Shown here: piece after piece, positions 37,802 through 47,482 of the stretch
Numbering within the stretch: position 1 is the stretch's first letter
Layout of the letters: every line of letters begins with the position of its first letter
Assembly (NCBI GenBank): GCA_031655335.1
Contig: CP134226.1
Location: forward strand, 124,001 to 188,000
From: Thalassospiraceae bacterium LMO-SO8
GTDB lineage: Bacteria > Pseudomonadota > Alphaproteobacteria > Rhodospirillales > Casp-alpha2
Length of the DNA stretch: 64,000 bases
Direction of reading: 5' to 3'
Program-made: the position numbers and the translations under genes
Notes under the pieces: model-generated
Database searches by the model: none
Told to the model about the DNA's origin: nothing
What the model saw: the letters and a program-made list of their open reading frames with translations, nothing else

Positions 37802-39454
37802 ATGCCAGGGAAGAACGAGCTCCGGAGCCTGACAAAAGCCGCGCTGATCGACAGGGTCCAGGCCCTGGAGACCGAACTTGCGCGGATTCGCGCCCATGCC
37901 AGTTCACAAAGCACTCCCCCGCCCGCCACGGGCCGCCCCGACGGGCATACCGTCTCCGCCCTGATCGACGCCCTGGAACGGGTCGATGACGGGGTCGTGC
38001 TCTATGACGTCGAGGATCGCCTGGTTTTCGTCAACAAGGCCTACCTGCGACACCTGCCCGAGGATCTAAAGGCGCTTTATGTCCCGGGTGCTGTGTTCGA
38101 GGACCTTGTCCGCGCCCATACGGACCGCGGCCTGATCGATCAGGCGATCGGCCGCGAGGAGGAATTCATCCGCATCCGTCTGGACCGCCATCACAACGCC
38201 ATGGGACTGCCGGCCCATCGGTTCTCCAATGGAACCTGGTACGAACTCATGGAGTACCGCCTTCTGGACGGGGGCATCCTGACCATCCGCCGCGACGTCA
38301 GCGAATGGATCGCCGTCACCACGGCGCTGCGCGAAAACGAGGAACGGTTCCGCGATTTCGCCGAGGCGTCCCAGGACTGGCTGTGGGAGATGGACGCGAA
38401 CTTGCGGTTCTCCTACTTCTCCGACCGCTTCTATTGGGCGTCCGGCGTGCGCCCGGAACAACTGCTGGGCCGGTCGCGCCGGGAAACCCTGTGGGACAAC
38501 CCGGACGAGGAACCCTGGAAAAGCCATATCGCCGACCTGGAGGCCCATCGCTCGTTCCGCGACTTCATTCATTCCCGCGTGCGGCCCGACGGCGAGATCA
38601 ACTATCTCGCCATCAGCGGCAAGCCCGTCTACGACAAGGACGGCGTCTTCAAGGGATACCGCGGCACGGGACGCAACATCACCAAACAATGGCACGCGGA
38701 CCGTGACCTGGCCCTGGCCAAGGACGCGGCCGAACGCGCCAACCGCGCCAAGACCGAATTCCTCGCCAACATGAGTCACGAGTTTCGTACGCCGCTGAAT
38801 TCGATCATCGGATATTCGGAACTTATCGGCATGGGCACTCTCGGCCCCCTGGGCAACGAGAAATATGCCGAGTATATCGCCAACATCAAACAGTCGGGCC
38901 GCCATCTGCTGGAATTGATCAACGACGTACTGGATATTTCCCTGATCGAGGCCGGCGAGGTGCAGTTCCAAGAGGAACTTTTCGACATCGGGGCCGCAGT
39001 AAAGGCCTGCGTCACCCTGATGGAGGAAGAGGCCAAACAGGCGAACATCACCCTGGAATCCCACCTGACGGCGATGCCCCCGTTCATGGGCGACGAGCGG
39101 CGGTTGCGTCAGATCGTCATCAACCTGCTGTCGAACGCGATCAAGTTCACGCCCGACGACGGCACGGTGCGGGTCGATCTTGAAAAGACCGCCGAGGGCG
39201 GCCTGCTCGTCCGGGTTTCCGATACAGGCATCGGCATCGCCAAAAAGGACCGGGAAAAGGTCCTGAGCCCCTTCGGCCAGGCCGAAGGCCCCTTTGCACG
39301 GCGCTTCAAGGGCGTCGGCCTGGGATTGCCGCTGGTCAAGAACCTGACGGAAATGCATGACGGCACGTTGGAATTGGACAGCACCCCCGGCAAGGGCACG
39401 GCGGTCACCATCCGCTTTCCGCCGGCGCGCCTTCGGATCATGGAAAGCGGCTGA
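37802..39454 (+). CDS. PAS-domain sensor histidine kinase
   Basis: A 550-residue soluble kinase. A short N-terminal coiled coil (about 4-25, KAALIDRVQALETELARIRA) is followed by two PAS domains (about 55-165 and 175-300, with a PAC segment GVFKGYRGTGRNIT). The HisKA helix has LANMSHEFRTPLNSIIGYSE, phosphorylated His326. The HATPase domain has an N box INLLSNAIKF, a G1 box DTGIGIAKKD and a G2 box GVGLGLPL. No transmembrane helix, so it senses an intracellular cue. No receiver domain is attached and no response regulator is adjacent, so it is an orphan kinase. Confidence 0.92.
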   Translation: MPGKNELRSLTKAALIDRVQALETELARIRAHASSQSTPPPATGRPDGHTVSALIDALERVDDGVVLYDVEDRLVFVNKAYLRHLPEDLKALYVPGAVFEDLVRAHTDRGLIDQAIGREEEFIRIRLDRHHNAMGLPAHRFSNGTWYELMEYRLLDGGILTIRRDVSEWIAVTTALRENEERFRDFAEASQDWLWEMDANLRFSYFSDRFYWASGVRPEQLLGRSRRETLWDNPDEEPWKSHIADLEAHRSFRDFIHSRVRPDGEINYLAISGKPVYDKDGVFKGYRGTGRNITKQWHADRDLALAKDAAERANRAKTEFLANMSHEFRTPLNSIIGYSELIGMGTLGPLGNEKYAEYIANIKQSGRHLLELINDVLDISLIEAGEVQFQEELFDIGAAVKACVTLMEEEAKQANITLESHLTAMPPFMGDERRLRQIVINLLSNAIKFTPDDGTVRVDLEKTAEGGLLVRVSDTGIGIAKKDREKVLSPFGQAEGPFARRFKGVGLGLPLVKNLTEMHDGTLELDSTPGKGTAVTIRFPPARLRIMESG

Positions 39455-39457
39455 CGG

Positions 39458-39658
39458 TCAGTCCCGTTCGTCAAGCCAGGCCATCTGGATGGCCTCCAGG
39501 ACTTTTTCGTTGGATTTCTGCGGATCATCGTCAAAACCGGGCAGTTCCTGAACCCATTTCCACAGGTCCGTGAACCGCAGATTGACCACGTCCGCGTCGG
39601 GATGGGCCTCTTCCAGTTCGATGGCGATGTCGACGGTGTCGGTCCAGCGCAGTCCCAT
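39458..39658 (-). CDS. iscX: Fe-S assembly protein IscX
   Basis: A 66-residue acidic protein matching IscX along its length: GLRWTDTVDIAIELEEAHPD, RFTDLWKWVQELPGFDDDPQ, and EKVLEAIQMAWLDE at the end. IscX (YfhJ) binds IscS and iron and modulates sulfur transfer. It lies 14 bases after fdx as the last gene of the isc operon and ends 3 bases from the convergent kinase gene. Confidence 0.93.
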   Translation of the reverse strand: MGLRWTDTVDIAIELEEAHPDADVVNLRFTDLWKWVQELPGFDDDPQKSNEKVLEAIQMAWLDERD

Positions 39659-39672
39659 GGCCGTTCCCTCCC

Positions 39673-40023
39673 TTAAACTTTCCGGTCGACCATCATGTTG
39701 CGGGTCGCCTTCGGCAGCGTCACCTTCAGGCCGTCCAGGTCCTCGCTCATGACGATCTGGCAGCCGAGGCGCGAGGTATGGGTCAGGCCGAAGGCAAGGT
39801 CGAGCATGTCCTCTTCGTTCTCGCTGGGTTCGTCCAGCTTGTCGAAGTAGCTCTGATCGACGATCACATGGCAGGTCGAGCAGGCCAGAGAGCCTTCGCA
39901 AGCTCCCTCCAGGTCGATGCCGTTGCGGTGCGCGACCTCAAGGACGGACAGGCCCTCCGGCGCGTCGACTTCCTTGGGCGTGCCGTCGGGCAGCACGAAG
40001 GTCATCTTGAACATCTTGGTCAT
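39673..40023 (-). CDS. fdx: ISC-type [2Fe-2S] ferredoxin
   Basis: A 116-residue adrenodoxin-like ferredoxin. The cluster ligands are Cys42, Cys48, Cys51 ([15 protein letters not shown]) and Cys88 (SRLGCQIVM). [20 protein letters not shown] is typical of ISC ferredoxins. It supplies electrons for cluster synthesis on IscU. It lies 23 bases downstream of hscA. Confidence 0.96.
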   Translation of the reverse strand: MTKMFKMTFVLPDGTPKEVDAPEGLSVLEVAHRNGIDLEGACEGSLACSTCHVIVDQSYFDKLDEPSENEEDMLDLAFGLTHTSRLGCQIVMSEDLDGLKVTLPKATRNMMVDRKV

Positions 40024-40046
40024 GGTTTTTTTCGTTCCTCGTTCCG

Positions 40047-41987
40047 TCAGTCGCCGACGTCGGCGGACTTGCGCGCATGGTTGTAATCGCGCACCACATC
40101 GTCCCGTTCGTGAGCAGCCTCATCCAGGCGGTCGACGTCGACACCGCGCAGGGCCGCGCGAATGCCGCGGTCCATGCGTTTTTCGGCGAAGGGCCTGGTA
40201 CCTTCTTCCAATTTCTCGACCGCGCCGTTGATGGCGTCGCGGTCGTCGCCGGCGATCGCCGCCTCCGTCGCCGACAGAAGCGCCGTGATCTCCGCGCGCT
40301 CGCCGTCTTCCAGAAGGTCGCCGTCGATATCCATCGCCGCCTTGACCGCGCCCACGGCGCGCCCGGCCTCGACCCGCGCCTCGGCGATCAGGCGTTGGGT
40401 CATGTCTTCCTTGGCGTTCTTCATGCTGTCGTAGAGCATCTGCGACATCTCGTCCTCGGACAGGCCATAGGACGGCTTGACCTCGATGCTCTGCTCGACC
40501 CCGGTGGTTTCCTCGCGGGCACTGACCGTCATCAGACCGTCGGCGTCCACCGCGTAGGTCACGCGGATACGCGCCGCACCCGCGACCATGGGCGGGATGC
40601 CGCGCAGGGTGAAGCGGGCCAGGGACCGGTTCTGGTCGACCATTTCCCGCTCGCCCTGGACCACATGCACCGCCATGGCGGTCTGGCCGTCCTGATAGGT
40701 CGTGAATTCCTGTGCCTTGGCCACGGGGATCGGCGTGTTGCGGGGGATGATCTTTTCCGTCAGCCCGCCCATGGTCTCGATACCAAGGGACAATGGCGTG
40801 ACATCGAGCAACAGGGTGTCCGAGCCGACGGTCAATGCCTCGGCCTGTAATGCCGCGCCCACGGCAACGACTTCGTCCGGGTCGATGTCGGCCAAGGGCT
40901 CGCGCCCGAACAGGTCGGCGACCTTGCGGCGGACCAGAGGAACGCGGGTCGAGCCACCGACCAGAACCACGCCCTTGACGTCGTCCGGCGTGACCTCGGC
41001 ATCGTCCAGCACGTCCTCGCAGATGCGCAGTGTCCGCGCCACCAGGGGGGCGATCAGGGATTCGAAAGCCGCGCGGTCGAGAGAGAACGACTGCTGCTCG
41101 CCGCCCAGCTCCAGCGCCCAGGTGCCGCCTTCGGCCGTGCTCAGGTCTTCCTTGACCTGACGGGCGATGGCGATGGCCTGCTTGACGGCACCGGCACCCG
41201 GCGTCTCGCCGGTCCAGTCCTTGAGGAAATGTTCGGCGATGGCATGGTCGAAATCGTCGCCGCCAAGCGCCGCGTCGCCGCTTGTCGCCAGCACCTGGAA
41301 CACGCCCTTTTCCATGCGCAGCAGCGAGATATCGAAGGTACCGCCGCCCAGGTCGTAAACGGCGTAAAGCCCCTCGGCCTCCTTATCCAGGCCGTAGGCC
41401 AGCGCCGCCGCCGTCGGCTCGTTGACCAGGCGCAGAACCTCGAGCCCCGCCAAGCGGGCCGCGTCCTTGGTCGCCGTGCGCGCCGCGTCGTCGAAATAGG
41501 CGGGCACGGTGATGACGGCGCGGGTGACCTCGCGGTCGAGCACGCCTTCGGCCCGTTCCTTCAGGGCCGCCAGGATATGTCCGGAAATCTCCACCGGCGT
41601 CAGCTTGCGGCCGCCGACATTGATGCGCACCATGGCGGCGCCGTCTTCCGACGGCTCGACCTGGAACGGCAAATGTCCGGCCACGGCCTTGATGTCGCCG
41701 ATACCGCGGCCCATCAGGCGTTTGATGGAGCTGACGACGCTGTCCGGGCGCATGGCGATCAGGCTTTTCGCCAGCCCGCCGACGATGGGTGAGCCGTCAG
41801 GCGCGTAGGCGACGACGGAAGGCACCAGGGCCTGTCCGTCCTCGTCGCGCAGCACTTCCGCCTTGCCGTCGACGGCAACGGCGGTCACGCAATTGGTCGT
41901 CCCCAGGTCGATGCCGACGGCGACGGTAGCGTCGCCTTCATGGGGGGCCGGGGTTTCGCCGGGCTCGTGAATCTGCAACAGCGCCAT
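40047..41987 (-). CDS. hscA: Fe-S assembly chaperone HscA
   Basis: A 646-residue Hsp70-family chaperone specialised for IscU. The nucleotide-binding domain has [32 protein letters not shown] and [16 protein letters not shown]. The substrate-binding domain begins [20 protein letters not shown], with HscA-like shortening relative to DnaK. It works with HscB to release clusters from IscU. Only 3 bases separate it from hscB. Confidence 0.96.
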   Translation of the reverse strand: MALLQIHEPGETPAPHEGDATVAVGIDLGTTNCVTAVAVDGKAEVLRDEDGQALVPSVVAYAPDGSPIVGGLAKSLIAMRPDSVVSSIKRLMGRGIGDIKAVAGHLPFQVEPSEDGAAMVRINVGGRKLTPVEISGHILAALKERAEGVLDREVTRAVITVPAYFDDAARTATKDAARLAGLEVLRLVNEPTAAALAYGLDKEAEGLYAVYDLGGGTFDISLLRMEKGVFQVLATSGDAALGGDDFDHAIAEHFLKDWTGETPGAGAVKQAIAIARQVKEDLSTAEGGTWALELGGEQQSFSLDRAAFESLIAPLVARTLRICEDVLDDAEVTPDDVKGVVLVGGSTRVPLVRRKVADLFGREPLADIDPDEVVAVGAALQAEALTVGSDTLLLDVTPLSLGIETMGGLTEKIIPRNTPIPVAKAQEFTTYQDGQTAMAVHVVQGEREMVDQNRSLARFTLRGIPPMVAGAARIRVTYAVDADGLMTVSAREETTGVEQSIEVKPSYGLSEDEMSQMLYDSMKNAKEDMTQRLIAEARVEAGRAVGAVKAAMDIDGDLLEDGERAEITALLSATEAAIAGDDRDAINGAVEKLEEGTRPFAEKRMDRGIRAALRGVDVDRLDEAAHERDDVVRDYNHARKSADVGD

Positions 41988-41990
41988 GGC

Positions 41991-42653
41991 TCAGCCCCTT
42001 CCCCGCAGTTCGGCGCGGCGGGCGCGCGTGTCGTCGGCCAGCTTGCGCAGGTATTTCAGGCGCGTGATCAGGGCCGCCGCCTGGTCCAGGTCGTCCGCGG
42101 CAAAGGCGCCGGACAGTTCGCTTTCACAGTCGGCGATCTCGCCCTGGGTGTGCTTGGTCATGGCGGTCAGGTCCTCGGCGGTTTCCGCTTCGGCCAGGGC
42201 TTCGCGCATTTCCATGGCTTCCATCAGGATTACCGGATCGCTCAGCGTGTTGCAGCCTTCCTTCAGAACGTCCAGCCCCTTCAGGTGCGCCAGATACACG
42301 GCGCGGTCCAGCGGGTCCTTGAGAGTTTCATAGGCATCATTGAGGCTGGTCGCCTGTTGCTGGCTCAGAATCTTCTCCTTGGGCGTTCGGGTGGCGAAGC
42401 GGTCGGGGTGCAGCAGGCGTTGCATCCGGAAATAGGACGTCTCAAGCGCCGCCGTATCGATCTCAAACCCGCGCGGCAGGCCCAAGCGTTGGAAGTGATC
42501 CGCCTGACCGGGCGCTTGCACGGCCTTGCAGCTTGGGCAGAAAGGGTCGCCCGCCGCCACCGGCCCCTGACAGGACCAGCAGGCCTCGACGATCCGTTCT
42601 TGGGCGGCCTCTTTGACATCACGTCGGGCCGCGCCGTCTGCTCTCGCTTGCAC
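41991..42653 (-). CDS. hscB: J-domain co-chaperone HscB with N-terminal zinc ribbon
   Basis: HscB delivers IscU to HscA and stimulates its ATPase. The 220-residue protein has a J domain with the HPD triad at 82-84 (RLLHPDRFATR) and a C-terminal three-helix bundle for IscU. Before the J domain is CWSC-x10-CPSC (Cys25, 28, 39, 42) followed by KAVQAP, a CxxC-CxxC zinc ribbon as in human mitochondrial HSCB; E. coli HscB lacks it. I chose the GTG at 42653, preceded by AAAAGGAAAG. Another GTG at 42728 overlaps the iscA stop (GTGA) and would add 25 residues. Confidence 0.93.
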   Translation of the reverse strand: MQARADGAARRDVKEAAQERIVEACWSCQGPVAAGDPFCPSCKAVQAPGQADHFQRLGLPRGFEIDTAALETSYFRMQRLLHPDRFATRTPKEKILSQQQATSLNDAYETLKDPLDRAVYLAHLKGLDVLKEGCNTLSDPVILMEAMEMREALAEAETAEDLTAMTKHTQGEIADCESELSGAFAADDLDQAAALITRLKYLRKLADDTRARRAELRGRG

Positions 42654-42724
42654 CAGCGTTACTTTCCTTTTCGCCAATATTCCGAAGTTGCATTCATGCG
42701 CCGGGGATGGCCCCGGGCGGGCGA

Positions 42725-43066
42725 TCACACGTGGAACGACTCGCCGCAGCCGCAGCGCCCCTTTTCGTTCGGGTTCTGGAACACGAAGCCGGATTCCAGC
42801 TTGTCCTCCACGAAATCCATCTGGGTCCCGATGATGAACATGGTGGCCTTCGGGTCGATGAAGACGCGCACGCCCTTGTCCTCGACGATTTCGTCGAACT
42901 CGTTCTTGTCGTCCGCGAACTCGAGGGTATAGGACATGCCCGAACAGCCCTTCGTCCGGATGCCGATGCGCACCCCGGCGGACGGTTTGCCACGGCTGGC
43001 CAAAAGCGCTTTCACGCGCTCGGCGGCCTGATCCGTGATGGTCATCATTTGCGGTCGTTCAGTCAT
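42725..43066 (-). CDS. iscA: A-type Fe-S carrier IscA
   Basis: A 113-residue A-type carrier with the three ligand cysteines Cys41 (RTKGCSGMSYTL), Cys105 and Cys107 (GRCGCGESF). It accepts or transfers clusters or iron between IscU and target apoproteins. The start is the ATG of MTERPQMM, whose N-terminal extension of about 10 residues is ordinary for the family. It lies between iscU and hscB in the standard order. Confidence 0.95.
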   Translation of the reverse strand: MTERPQMMTITDQAAERVKALLASRGKPSAGVRIGIRTKGCSGMSYTLEFADDKNEFDEIVEDKGVRVFIDPKATMFIIGTQMDFVEDKLESGFVFQNPNEKGRCGCGESFHV

Positions 43067-43149
43067 GGTCGCCTGCTTCTTTCTGGGCCGTTTCCTTAAC
43101 CCCGCCGGCGTGCAGGAGGCAAGCCCCCCTGCCGTCCCGGCGGATCGGA

Positions 43150-43533
43150 TTAAGCGCCCTTCTTGGCCTTGTAGTCGGAGATCGCCGCCTTGATGGCGTC
43201 TTCCGCCAGCACGGAGCAATGGATCTTCACCGGCGGCAACGCCAGTTCCTCGGCGATCTGGGTGTTCTTGATCGACCCGGCTTCCTCGATGGTCTTGCCC
43301 TTCACCCATTCGGTGATGAGCGACGACGAGGCGATGGCCGACCCGCAGCCGAAGGTCTTGAACTTGGCGTCTTCGATGATGCCGTCCTCCGAGACCTTGA
43401 TCTGCAGCTTCATGACGTCGCCGCAGGCGGGCGCGCCCACCAAGCCGGTGCCGACGCTGGTGTCGTTCTTGTCCAGCGTGCCGACGTTGCGCGGCTTTTC
43501 GTAATGGTCGATGACTTTTTCGCTGTAGGCCAT
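43150..43533 (-). CDS. iscU: Fe-S cluster scaffold IscU
   Basis: A 127-residue scaffold protein. The three cluster cysteines are at exactly the classic positions, Cys37 (GAPACGDVM), Cys63 (FGCGSAIAS) and Cys106 (IHCSVLAED), with Asp39 beside the first. The chaperone-recognition motif LPPVK precedes Cys106. AGGAGACT precedes the start. It is separated from iscS by 60 bases. Confidence 0.98.
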   Translation of the reverse strand: MAYSEKVIDHYEKPRNVGTLDKNDTSVGTGLVGAPACGDVMKLQIKVSEDGIIEDAKFKTFGCGSAIASSSLITEWVKGKTIEEAGSIKNTQIAEELALPPVKIHCSVLAEDAIKAAISDYKAKKGA

Positions 43534-43593
43534 TTTAGTCTCCTGTTCCTAAGAACTTATTCTAGTTGGTTATTGTGGTCGTTTGTGGGCGGA

Positions 43594-44859
43594 TCAATGT
43601 TCCGCCCATTCGATGGAGGAGATGTCGATCCCCTCGTTGTGCATGTCCCAAAGCGGGCTCATTTCCCGCAGACGTTCGACCTCGCGGATGATGCATTCCA
43701 CGGCCTCGTCGACTTCTTCCTCGGTCGTGAAGCGGCCGAAACCGATGCGAAGCGAGGTATGGGCCATTTCGACCTCGACGCCGAGGGCGCGCAGCACGTA
43801 GCTGGGCTCCAACGAGGCCGAGGTGCAGGCCGACCCCGACGACACGGCCAGATCCTTGATCCCCATCATCAGGCCCTCGCCTTCGACGAAGGCGAAGGAG
43901 ATGTTCAGGTTGCCGGGGATGCGCTGATCCATGTCGCCGTTGAGATACACCTCCGGCAGGCGGCCGACGATCGACTGATACATGCGGTCGCGCAGACGGC
44001 GCAGGCGTTCGTTCTCCGCGCCCATTTCCTTCTCCGCGATGGCGCAGGCTTCGCCCAGGCCGACACACAGCGGCGTCGGCAGGGTGCCGGACCGCATGCC
44101 GCGTTCCTGGCCGCCACCGTTGATCATCGGCACCAACCGGACCCGTGGGCGGCGGCGCACGTAAAGCGCGCCGATGCCCATCGGGCCGTAGATCTTGTGG
44201 CCCGAGATCGACATCAGGTCGATGTTCATCTCTTCCACGTTGAGCGGAATCTTGCCCACGGCCTGGGCGCAGTCTGTGTGGAAGAAGGCCCCTTTCTCGC
44301 GGCAGATGGCGCCGATTTCCTTGAGCGGCTGGATCACGCCGATCTCGTTGTTGACGCCCATGACCGACACGATCGAGGTGTTGTCGGTGACCGTCTCGCG
44401 CAGCACGTCCAGGTCGATCAGGCCGTTTTCCTTGACCGGCAGATAGGTGACTTCGAAGCCTTCCTGTTCCAGGTGGCGGCAGCTGTCGAGCACGCATTTA
44501 TGTTCGGTCACCACGGTCACGATATGGTTGCGCTTTTCCTTGTAGAAATGCGCCACGCCCTTGATCGCCAGGTTGTTCGATTCCGTCGCCCCCGAGGTGA
44601 AGATCACTTCCTTCGGGTTGGCGCCGATGATCGAGGCGACCTGTTCGCGCGCAATCTCAACCGCGTCTTCCGCTTCCCAGCCGTAAAAATGGCTGCGCGA
44701 ATGCGGGTTGCCGAACTGCTCGGAGAAGAACGGCAGCATTTTTTCCACCACCCGAGGATCGGTCGGCGTCGTCGCCTGGTAATCCAGATAGATGGGCGCT
44801 TTCCGATTCTTCAGCGTGTGCGGAAGTTCGTTCTTTTCTTGTGTTGTCATGGCGCTCAT
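43594..44859 (-). CDS. iscS: Cysteine desulfurase IscS
   Basis: A 421-residue PLP enzyme that removes sulfur from cysteine as an enzyme persulfide for IscU, MnmA and other acceptors. The PLP Lys is in [12 protein letters not shown]. The active-site Cys is in [19 protein letters not shown], on the long flexible loop of group I enzymes. The C-terminal [20 protein letters not shown] is the IscU-binding tail of true IscS. AAGGAAT 8 bases before the ATG at 44859 sets the start; it is about 20 residues longer at the N-terminus than E. coli IscS. Confidence 0.97.
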   Translation of the reverse strand: MSAMTTQEKNELPHTLKNRKAPIYLDYQATTPTDPRVVEKMLPFFSEQFGNPHSRSHFYGWEAEDAVEIAREQVASIIGANPKEVIFTSGATESNNLAIKGVAHFYKEKRNHIVTVVTEHKCVLDSCRHLEQEGFEVTYLPVKENGLIDLDVLRETVTDNTSIVSVMGVNNEIGVIQPLKEIGAICREKGAFFHTDCAQAVGKIPLNVEEMNIDLMSISGHKIYGPMGIGALYVRRRPRVRLVPMINGGGQERGMRSGTLPTPLCVGLGEACAIAEKEMGAENERLRRLRDRMYQSIVGRLPEVYLNGDMDQRIPGNLNISFAFVEGEGLMMGIKDLAVSSGSACTSASLEPSYVLRALGVEVEMAHTSLRIGFGRFTTEEEVDEAVECIIREVERLREMSPLWDMHNEGIDISSIEWAEH

Positions 44860-44899
44860 AGCGTCAATTCCTTCCAGGTGTCGTCGTCTTGTTACTGCG

Positions 44900-46039
44900 T
44901 CAGGCAGCCAGGCTGCCTCCGCCGATACGGGCATGAAGGCCCTTCCAGGCGGCGGTGAATGTGTCAATGTCGTCCGCGGTCGTGGTCCATCCCAGGCTGA
45001 CCCGGATGGCCGATTTCAAGTCGTCTTCGTCCACGCCCATGGCCGTCAGCACATGGCTGGGCGCCACCTTGCCGGACGAACAAGCCGCCCCGGCGCTGAT
45101 CGCGATCCCGGCCAGGTCGAAGGCCATGACCTGGGTCTCCGACGACACGCCCGGCATGGTCAGGCAGCTTGTCGTCGCAAGGCGGTCGCGGTCCTTGGCG
45201 AAAACCTTGGCGTCCGATGCGGCGGCCGTGATCTCGGCCTCCATGCGGTCACGCAGGGCGGCCAGACCCTGCAGACGGTCGATGTCGGCCTTGGCCGCCT
45301 CGGCCGCGCGGCCGAAGCCGGCGATGCCCGGCACGTTTTCCGTGCCGCCCCGGCGCGAGCGTTCCTGACCCCCGCCGCGGATTGCCGCGGTGGCCTGATG
45401 GCCGGGGGCCACGATCAGCGCGCCGACGCCCGGCGGTCCGCCGATCTTGTGCGCCGACAGAGTCATCATATGGGCACCCAGGGTGGGGAAATCGATGGCC
45501 AGCTTGCCCGCCGCCTGGACCGCGTCGCAGTGGAACACGGCGTCGTATTCCGCCGCCAGTTCGGCGACCCGCGCGATGGGCTGGATCACGCCGGTTTCGT
45601 TGTTGGCGAGCATGACCGACACCAAGGCACGGCCACCCTCGACCCGGTTCAGCGCATCCTTCAAGCAGGTATCGAGTTCCACCAGATCAACCACGCCGTC
45701 GCCGTCGACGGGGACCTGGATGACGTTGTCGGTGCCTTCCAGGACCGACACATGCTCGACCGCCGAGGCGAACACGGGCCCTTCGGCTCCGCCCTTCGGC
45801 GCGTTGGCGAGAGCCAGGTTGTTGGCCTCGGTCCCGCCGGAGGTAAAGATCACGTCCTCGGCCCGCGCACCCACCAGCGCCGCGACCTGTTCGCGCGCAT
45901 CCTCGACCAGCATGCGCGCCCGGCGGCCGGCGCCGTGCACCGACGACGGATTGCCCGTCGCGGTCAGCGCCGCGGCCACGGCCTCGGCCGCTTCGGGCCG
46001 GACCGGGGTGGTCGCGTTATGGTCGAGATAGATGGTCAT
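44900..46039 (-). CDS. Second cysteine desulfurase (NifS/IscS-like)
   Basis: A 379-residue class V aminotransferase-fold desulfurase distinct from IscS. It starts [20 protein letters not shown]. The PLP Lys is in [16 protein letters not shown] and the active Cys in [19 protein letters not shown]. It lacks the C-terminal IscU-docking tail of IscS and has the shorter NifS-like end. It lies 29 bases after iscR and 40 bases before iscS, so it belongs to the isc transcript. It may feed sulfur to another acceptor (thiamine, Moco or tRNA thiolation) or act under different conditions; this is inference. Confidence 0.92.
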   Translation of the reverse strand: MTIYLDHNATTPVRPEAAEAVAAALTATGNPSSVHGAGRRARMLVEDAREQVAALVGARAEDVIFTSGGTEANNLALANAPKGGAEGPVFASAVEHVSVLEGTDNVIQVPVDGDGVVDLVELDTCLKDALNRVEGGRALVSVMLANNETGVIQPIARVAELAAEYDAVFHCDAVQAAGKLAIDFPTLGAHMMTLSAHKIGGPPGVGALIVAPGHQATAAIRGGGQERSRRGGTENVPGIAGFGRAAEAAKADIDRLQGLAALRDRMEAEITAAASDAKVFAKDRDRLATTSCLTMPGVSSETQVMAFDLAGIAISAGAACSSGKVAPSHVLTAMGVDEDDLKSAIRVSLGWTTTADDIDTFTAAWKGLHARIGGGSLAA

Positions 46040-46068
46040 CGGGGTCTCGAACTCGCCTTCTGCTCTGA

Positions 46069-46551
46069 CTATTGGGCCGCGACGGTCGCGGCGCTGTTGC
46101 GTTCCTGTTCCTGCTGGTACAGGCGGCCGGAAGTGCCCAGCACCTTCTTGTCGACCACGTCTTCCAGCGACACGGACGACAGGTACAGGTAAATCTGATT
46201 GCCCAGTTCCTCCCACAGGTCGTGGGTCAGGCAGCGCGCCCGGTCGGCCTGACAGCCCGTGGGCTGGCCCGGGGTGCAGCGCGTGGTCTTGATCGGCTCG
46301 TCCACGGCCATGATGATGTCGGCGACGCGGGTATCGGCGGCGCCATAGGCCAGAAGATAGCCGCCGCCCGGGCCGCGCACGCTCTTGACCAGACCGGCCT
46401 TGCGCAGTTTGCCGAACAGCTGTTCCAGGTAGGACAGAGAAATGTCCTGCCGGTCGGCCACGTCGGCCAGCGCCACGGGCTTCGCCGACGCATTGGCGGC
46501 GAGATCGACCATGGCCATCACGGCGTATCGGCCTTTTGTACTGAGTTTCAC
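46069..46551 (-). CDS. iscR: Rrf2-family Fe-S cluster regulator IscR
   Basis: A 160-residue repressor with the winged helix at the N-terminus (KLSTKGRYAVMAMVDLAANA) and the [2Fe-2S] ligands Cys92, Cys100, Cys107 and His110 (in RCTPGQPTGCQ and RARCLTHDLW). Loop spacing is slightly longer than in E. coli. With a cluster bound it represses the isc operon. A matching site lies upstream of cysE, the gene before iscR, with only 67 bases between cysE and iscR, so the operon probably starts at cysE. Confidence 0.95.
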   Translation of the reverse strand: MKLSTKGRYAVMAMVDLAANASAKPVALADVADRQDISLSYLEQLFGKLRKAGLVKSVRGPGGGYLLAYGAADTRVADIIMAVDEPIKTTRCTPGQPTGCQADRARCLTHDLWEELGNQIYLYLSSVSLEDVVDKKVLGTSGRLYQQEQERNSAATVAAQ

Positions 46552-46618
46552 GTTCCGTCTCCTTCAAATATCGTTCCGTGCACGGCGTCTCCGCGCGCGG
46601 CGTCGATCGCGTTCCCCG

Positions 46619-47356
46619 CTACTTGTCCCCGGCGGCCGCCTTGGGCCGCGCGTCGTTGTCCGCATCCCGCTGGGCGGGTTTTTCGTGCTCTTCCAGTTCG
46701 GCGACCCGATCCATCAGCACGTTCAACTGCGAGCGCAGGTTTTCGATGGTCTGCATGACCGGATCCTGACCGTCGGTCGGCGTGCCGTAAGCCTGGAACG
46801 CCTTGGCCCGCTCCTTGTCCTTGGGCAAAACCACCTGGGCCGGGTTGCCGACGGCGGTGACGCCCGGCGGCACGTCCTTGGTGACCACCGCGTTGGCGCC
46901 GACCCGCGCTTGCTGGCCGACGGTGATCGGGCCCAGAATCGCCGCCCCGCAACCGATGATGACGCCGTCAGCGACCGTCGGATGACGTTTCTGACCGCGC
47001 TGAGCATCCGAATCGACGGAGGGCGCGACACCGCCCAGGGTGACCTGGTGGTAGATCGTCACATCGTCGCCGACGACCGCCGTCTCGCCGATCACCACGC
47101 CGCCGCCGTGGTCGATGACCAGACGCTTGCCGATTTGAGCACCCGGATGGATTTCGATCAGGGTGACCCAGCGCGCGAAATTGGAAATCAGCCGCGCGAC
47201 GAAGAACAGTTTATGGCCCCACAGCCAGTGCGCGATGCGATGCCAGACGACCGCGTGGAAGCCCGGATAGGTGAAGAAGATGGCCAGCGGCCCCTTGGCA
47301 GCCGGGTCGCGTTCCTGAAAGGCGCGGATATCTTCTTGAATATTCTTGAAAATCAT
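46619..47356 (-). CDS. cysE: Serine O-acetyltransferase (CysE/EpsC type)
   Basis: Acetylates serine to O-acetylserine, the precursor of cysteine. The 245-residue protein has the short N-terminal helical region (IFKNIQEDIRAFQERDPAAK), then left-handed beta-helix hexapeptide repeats: EIHPGAQIGKRLVIDHGGGV, VIGETAVVGDDVTIYHQVTL, GCGAAILGPITVGQQARVGA. The catalytic His is in VIDHGGG. About 45 C-terminal residues (VAELEEHEKPAQRDADND) are an extra charged tail. The ATG at 47356 is used; a GTG 9 bases upstream is possible. It leads the isc operon, tying cysteine supply to desulfurase demand. Confidence 0.95.
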   Translation of the reverse strand: MIFKNIQEDIRAFQERDPAAKGPLAIFFTYPGFHAVVWHRIAHWLWGHKLFFVARLISNFARWVTLIEIHPGAQIGKRLVIDHGGGVVIGETAVVGDDVTIYHQVTLGGVAPSVDSDAQRGQKRHPTVADGVIIGCGAAILGPITVGQQARVGANAVVTKDVPPGVTAVGNPAQVVLPKDKERAKAFQAYGTPTDGQDPVMQTIENLRSQLNVLMDRVAELEEHEKPAQRDADNDARPKAAAGDK

Positions 47357-47434
47357 GGGCTTCACACTATGTTATCGGGGCTTTCCGCAAGGCGCGCTCA
47401 CACGCCCCTGGGCGCCCCAGGCGTCGGTACCCGG

Positions 47435-47463
47435 AATATAAGATGCCCGACTAATCCTATCAA
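47435..47463 (-). promoter_or_regulatory. Sigma-70 promoter of the cysE-isc operon
   Basis: On the minus strand, TTGATA (47463-47458) and TATATT (47440-47435) are separated by exactly 17 bases, each matching the consensus at 5 of 6 positions. The start of transcription would fall about 70 bases before cysE. A probable IscR site covers the -35 and the spacer. Confidence 0.7.
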
Positions 47464-47467
47464 GTAT
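47443..47467 (-). promoter_or_regulatory. Probable IscR type 1 binding site
   Basis: Read on the minus strand, this 25-base element (ATACTTGATAGG followed by ATTAGTCGGGCAT) agrees with the E. coli type 1 IscR consensus as I recall it at about 21 of 25 positions, including the GA ... AGTCGGG halves. It overlaps the -35 and spacer of the cysE promoter, the same geometry as the autoregulated E. coli iscR promoter. Confidence 0.6.
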
Positions 47468-47482
47468 TTCCAGGAAATCGGC

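Noticed and set aside
43534-43593. GTTC-N4-GAAC between iscS and iscU as a LexA site
   Set aside because: The orientation is inverted and the spacing wrong for the alphaproteobacterial box; it lies inside the isc operon.
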